Source: Cryptomeria japonica
Lineage: Eukaryota > Streptophyta > Pinopsida > Cupressales > Cupressaceae
Reading direction: 5' to 3'
Assembly: GCF_030272615.1 (NCBI RefSeq)
Contig: NC_081410.1
Location: 113,959,933-114,023,932, forward strand
Length of the DNA: 64,000 bases
The translations under genes and the position numbers were made by a program. Of the stretch, positions 60,180 to 64,000 are shown piece after piece (the stretch's first letter is position 1; each line of letters begins with the position of its first letter). Below the pieces are notes generated by a model. It saw nothing but the letters and a program-made list of their open reading frames with translations. It searched no databases and was not told the DNA's origin.

Positions 60180-61580
60180 TGATGGTATGATGAATCAATA
60201 AGGATCTGAACAACTACTGAGAGGGGGGGTGAATCAGTAGATAGAAAACTAATTAAACTTTCACCAAACTCAAAAATAACCTCCCAACCCAATCTCAGAA
60301 CTAACTAGTTCAAACACTGAACTACAAACTTCAATAGCATTGACAATTTACTGGTTTGACTAGCATATCAAAATAACAGTATAACAGCTCTGAAACTCTC
60401 AAAACCTTTTAACAAAAACATTCAAATACCTTACTAACAATAGTAAAAGTATATTTCAGATTACTGTCGGTCATCTTATCATATCTAAGTGATTTAGCAG
60501 TTAAGAAAATTAACCATAGCAAACATAATCACAAAAACCATTCACCACTTGACACAATGGTTTTGACGTGGAAATCCAAATGGGATAAACCATGGTGGGG
60601 ATGAATACCCACAAGTATTTTGAAGTCTTCTGAAGTTCACTCTATTAGGAACCAAGCCTGTTAAAGCTTACAAAAATTCTTGTTAAGAACAGATCTTGTT
60701 AGGGACCACCCGGTTAAAGGATTGACTATAATTCCCTATTAGAAGCAATACCCTGTTAGGAGTAACCTCAGCAGATGATTTTAAATCCAAGCTAATGGAT
60801 CACCTGGTTAGAGGATTTAGATAGCACTAAGCCTGTTAAAGCTTACCTGGTTAAGGGATTTGACTATTGTAATTGTTAGAGAACAACAGGGATTTGTTGA
60901 TCTGGAGAATAGCACTACTCTGCTTGATCAGATCCTTCTCATGCTTCTATCTTCCTTCACACATACTGAAGATACACCGTTTGGTTAGGCAACCAATCAC
61001 ACTTACACTTAACCAAAATTGCCAACACTACAACAAAACAACTCATCGACCTTATAAGAAAAACAATAGCTTGGTAAGACATCACAAACCTAAGATCTCA
61101 TAGAGATTACAAACAAATCAGTTCAAGTATGACCGTTGGATTACATAGCAATCATTGTACATTGTTCAAGACAACCTTGACCACTCCTTGATCATCGCTT
61201 CATTGATTCCTGCAACTCATCAGGCGGTTTCCACTTCATGCAATGTACTCGCTCATTCCCAAGATAATTTCGTTATCTCTACACGCCAAAAACCATTTGA
61301 AACTCTTCACATACAACATGTATATGTGGCATAATCATTATCGTTCATCATTTGATCAAAAACTAATACAACTGATTCACAAAGCTCCATTGGTTAGGGT
61401 TTAGCACATCAACAGGTAGGGTTACCAGTTGATCTCACTGCTTCTCAAGTAATACCGATTTCCTTCACTAGCTCACCGACTGGTTGCAAAACAACATCAT
61501 AACAACATCATTACCAATTATAATTGACATCGATGAGAACATAATAGTTCATCAATACAATCTTCATGCAAATGTCAACA
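60180..61580 (-). repeat. E6 5' LTR (right copy)
   Basis: 1401 bp, TGATGGTATGATGAATC to TGTCAACA. Hairpin motif at 60568-60593 with two changes from the left copy. Confidence 0.9.
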
Positions 61581-63489
<1,909 letters not shown>

Positions 63490-63615
63490 TTGATTGATTG
63501 ATAATTATGACAAATTATGACAAATTGCTATGTCAAAATTGATTGATTGACAAATTATGACAAATTGCTATGTCAAAATTGATTGATTGACAAATTATGA
63601 CAAAATTGACATGTC
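63490..63615. repeat. 40-bp minisatellite
   Basis: Units starting TTGATTGATTGACAAATTAT occur at 63539 and 63579 (40-bp period), preceded by a 49-bp variant at 63490. The third unit is cut short by divergence after ACAAA. Confidence 0.85.
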
Positions 63616-64000
63616 ATTCCCATGAAATTAGGAGAAATATTAGAGAAAATAGAAAATTAGATGAATTAGAAATTAGGAAATTAGAAAATTGATGAAAATT
63701 AGAAAATTAGGAATTAGGAGAAATTAGTAAATTGGAAAATTAGGTAAATTAATTAATAATTTTTCATTCATTAATTAATTCACAAAGAGAGGAGGAATTA
63801 GTTAGCCAATTAAATAAATATTTAATTGTGACAAGAAGACTTAGGATAAATAAATAAATTATTTAACCTAGAGGGAAAATGACAAACAAGATTAAATGAA
63901 TAAATCATAAAACCTTAGAAGATGAATTAGAAATGCAAGGATGGCAATTAGGTCTTGACAAAAGATAATTGATGTCGATTTGATTATGATTCTGATTAAC
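63616..64000. other. AAATTAG-rich low-complexity tail
   Basis: 63630-63770 is built from variants of AAATTAG/GAAAATT. The rest is AT-rich with TTAATTAA runs. No gene seen. Confidence 0.6.

Larger units (their letters stand above)
54267..61580 (-). mobile_element. E6: Sirevirus-like copia retrotransposon
   Basis: 7314-bp minus-strand element with LTRs 54267-55648 and 60180-61580, a perfect PBS, a duplicated polypurine tract, and gag-pol in copia order with RT box FIDDIIFGG. Its LTR carries the G-tract, the hairpin and a CCTGTTA-type array like E3. In roughly the first 280 bp the LTRs differ at about 20 sites. It is the best-preserved Sirevirus-like element here. Confidence 0.92.

Overview
The window is repeat-dominated plant nuclear DNA, most likely from a large-genome seed plant such as a conifer or other gymnosperm. 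This is inferred from dense, old, nested Ty1/copia elements, AT-rich spacers and the absence of any recognisable host gene. I find no intact host protein gene, rRNA or tRNA gene. Everything coding that I recognise belongs to transposable elements, and every long element is broken.

Layout. Bases 1-1954 hold no gene. Element E1 (1960-6997, minus) is a copia element with a perfect 5-bp target duplication; its polyprotein keeps a single frame but carries seven nonsense codons. From 7256 to 16188 (minus) lies one pogo/Tigger-type DNA transposase pseudogene cut into three pieces: a miniature LTR element (TRIM, 8247-9387) and a Tork/Tnt1-like copia element (E2, 9637-15526, plus) sit inside it. E3 (17573-25051, minus) is a large LTR element without reverse transcriptase. 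E4 (26268-33602, minus) is a decayed Sirevirus-like copia element. From about 35340 to 47300 (plus) runs a LINE (ORF1, endonuclease, RT, RNase H), split near its ORF1/ORF2 junction by E5 (36601-43822, plus), a second RT-less LTR element of the same type as E3. Bases 48.8-54.3 kb show no gene. E6 (54267-61580, minus) is another Sirevirus-like copia element. The last 2.4 kb holds a long (CT)n(AT)n microsatellite and a 40-bp minisatellite.

How they relate. E3, E4, E5 and E6 look like one mobilisation network. E4 and E6 encode copia-type gag-pol. E3 and E5 encode instead a coiled-coil/zinc-knuckle ORF1 and a large conserved ORF2 of unknown function. All four share an initiator-Met primer site, a similar leader just after it, a C-rich tract and a small imperfect hairpin in the LTR, and a duplicated polypurine tract. 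The most interesting claim in the window is therefore a two-ORF, RT-less LTR element family, probably mobilised in trans by Sirevirus-like copia elements and carrying an undescribed ORF2.

Limits: LTR boundaries rest on TG..CA ends, adjacent PBS/PPT and target duplications read by eye. Domain calls rest on motif recognition without database search.
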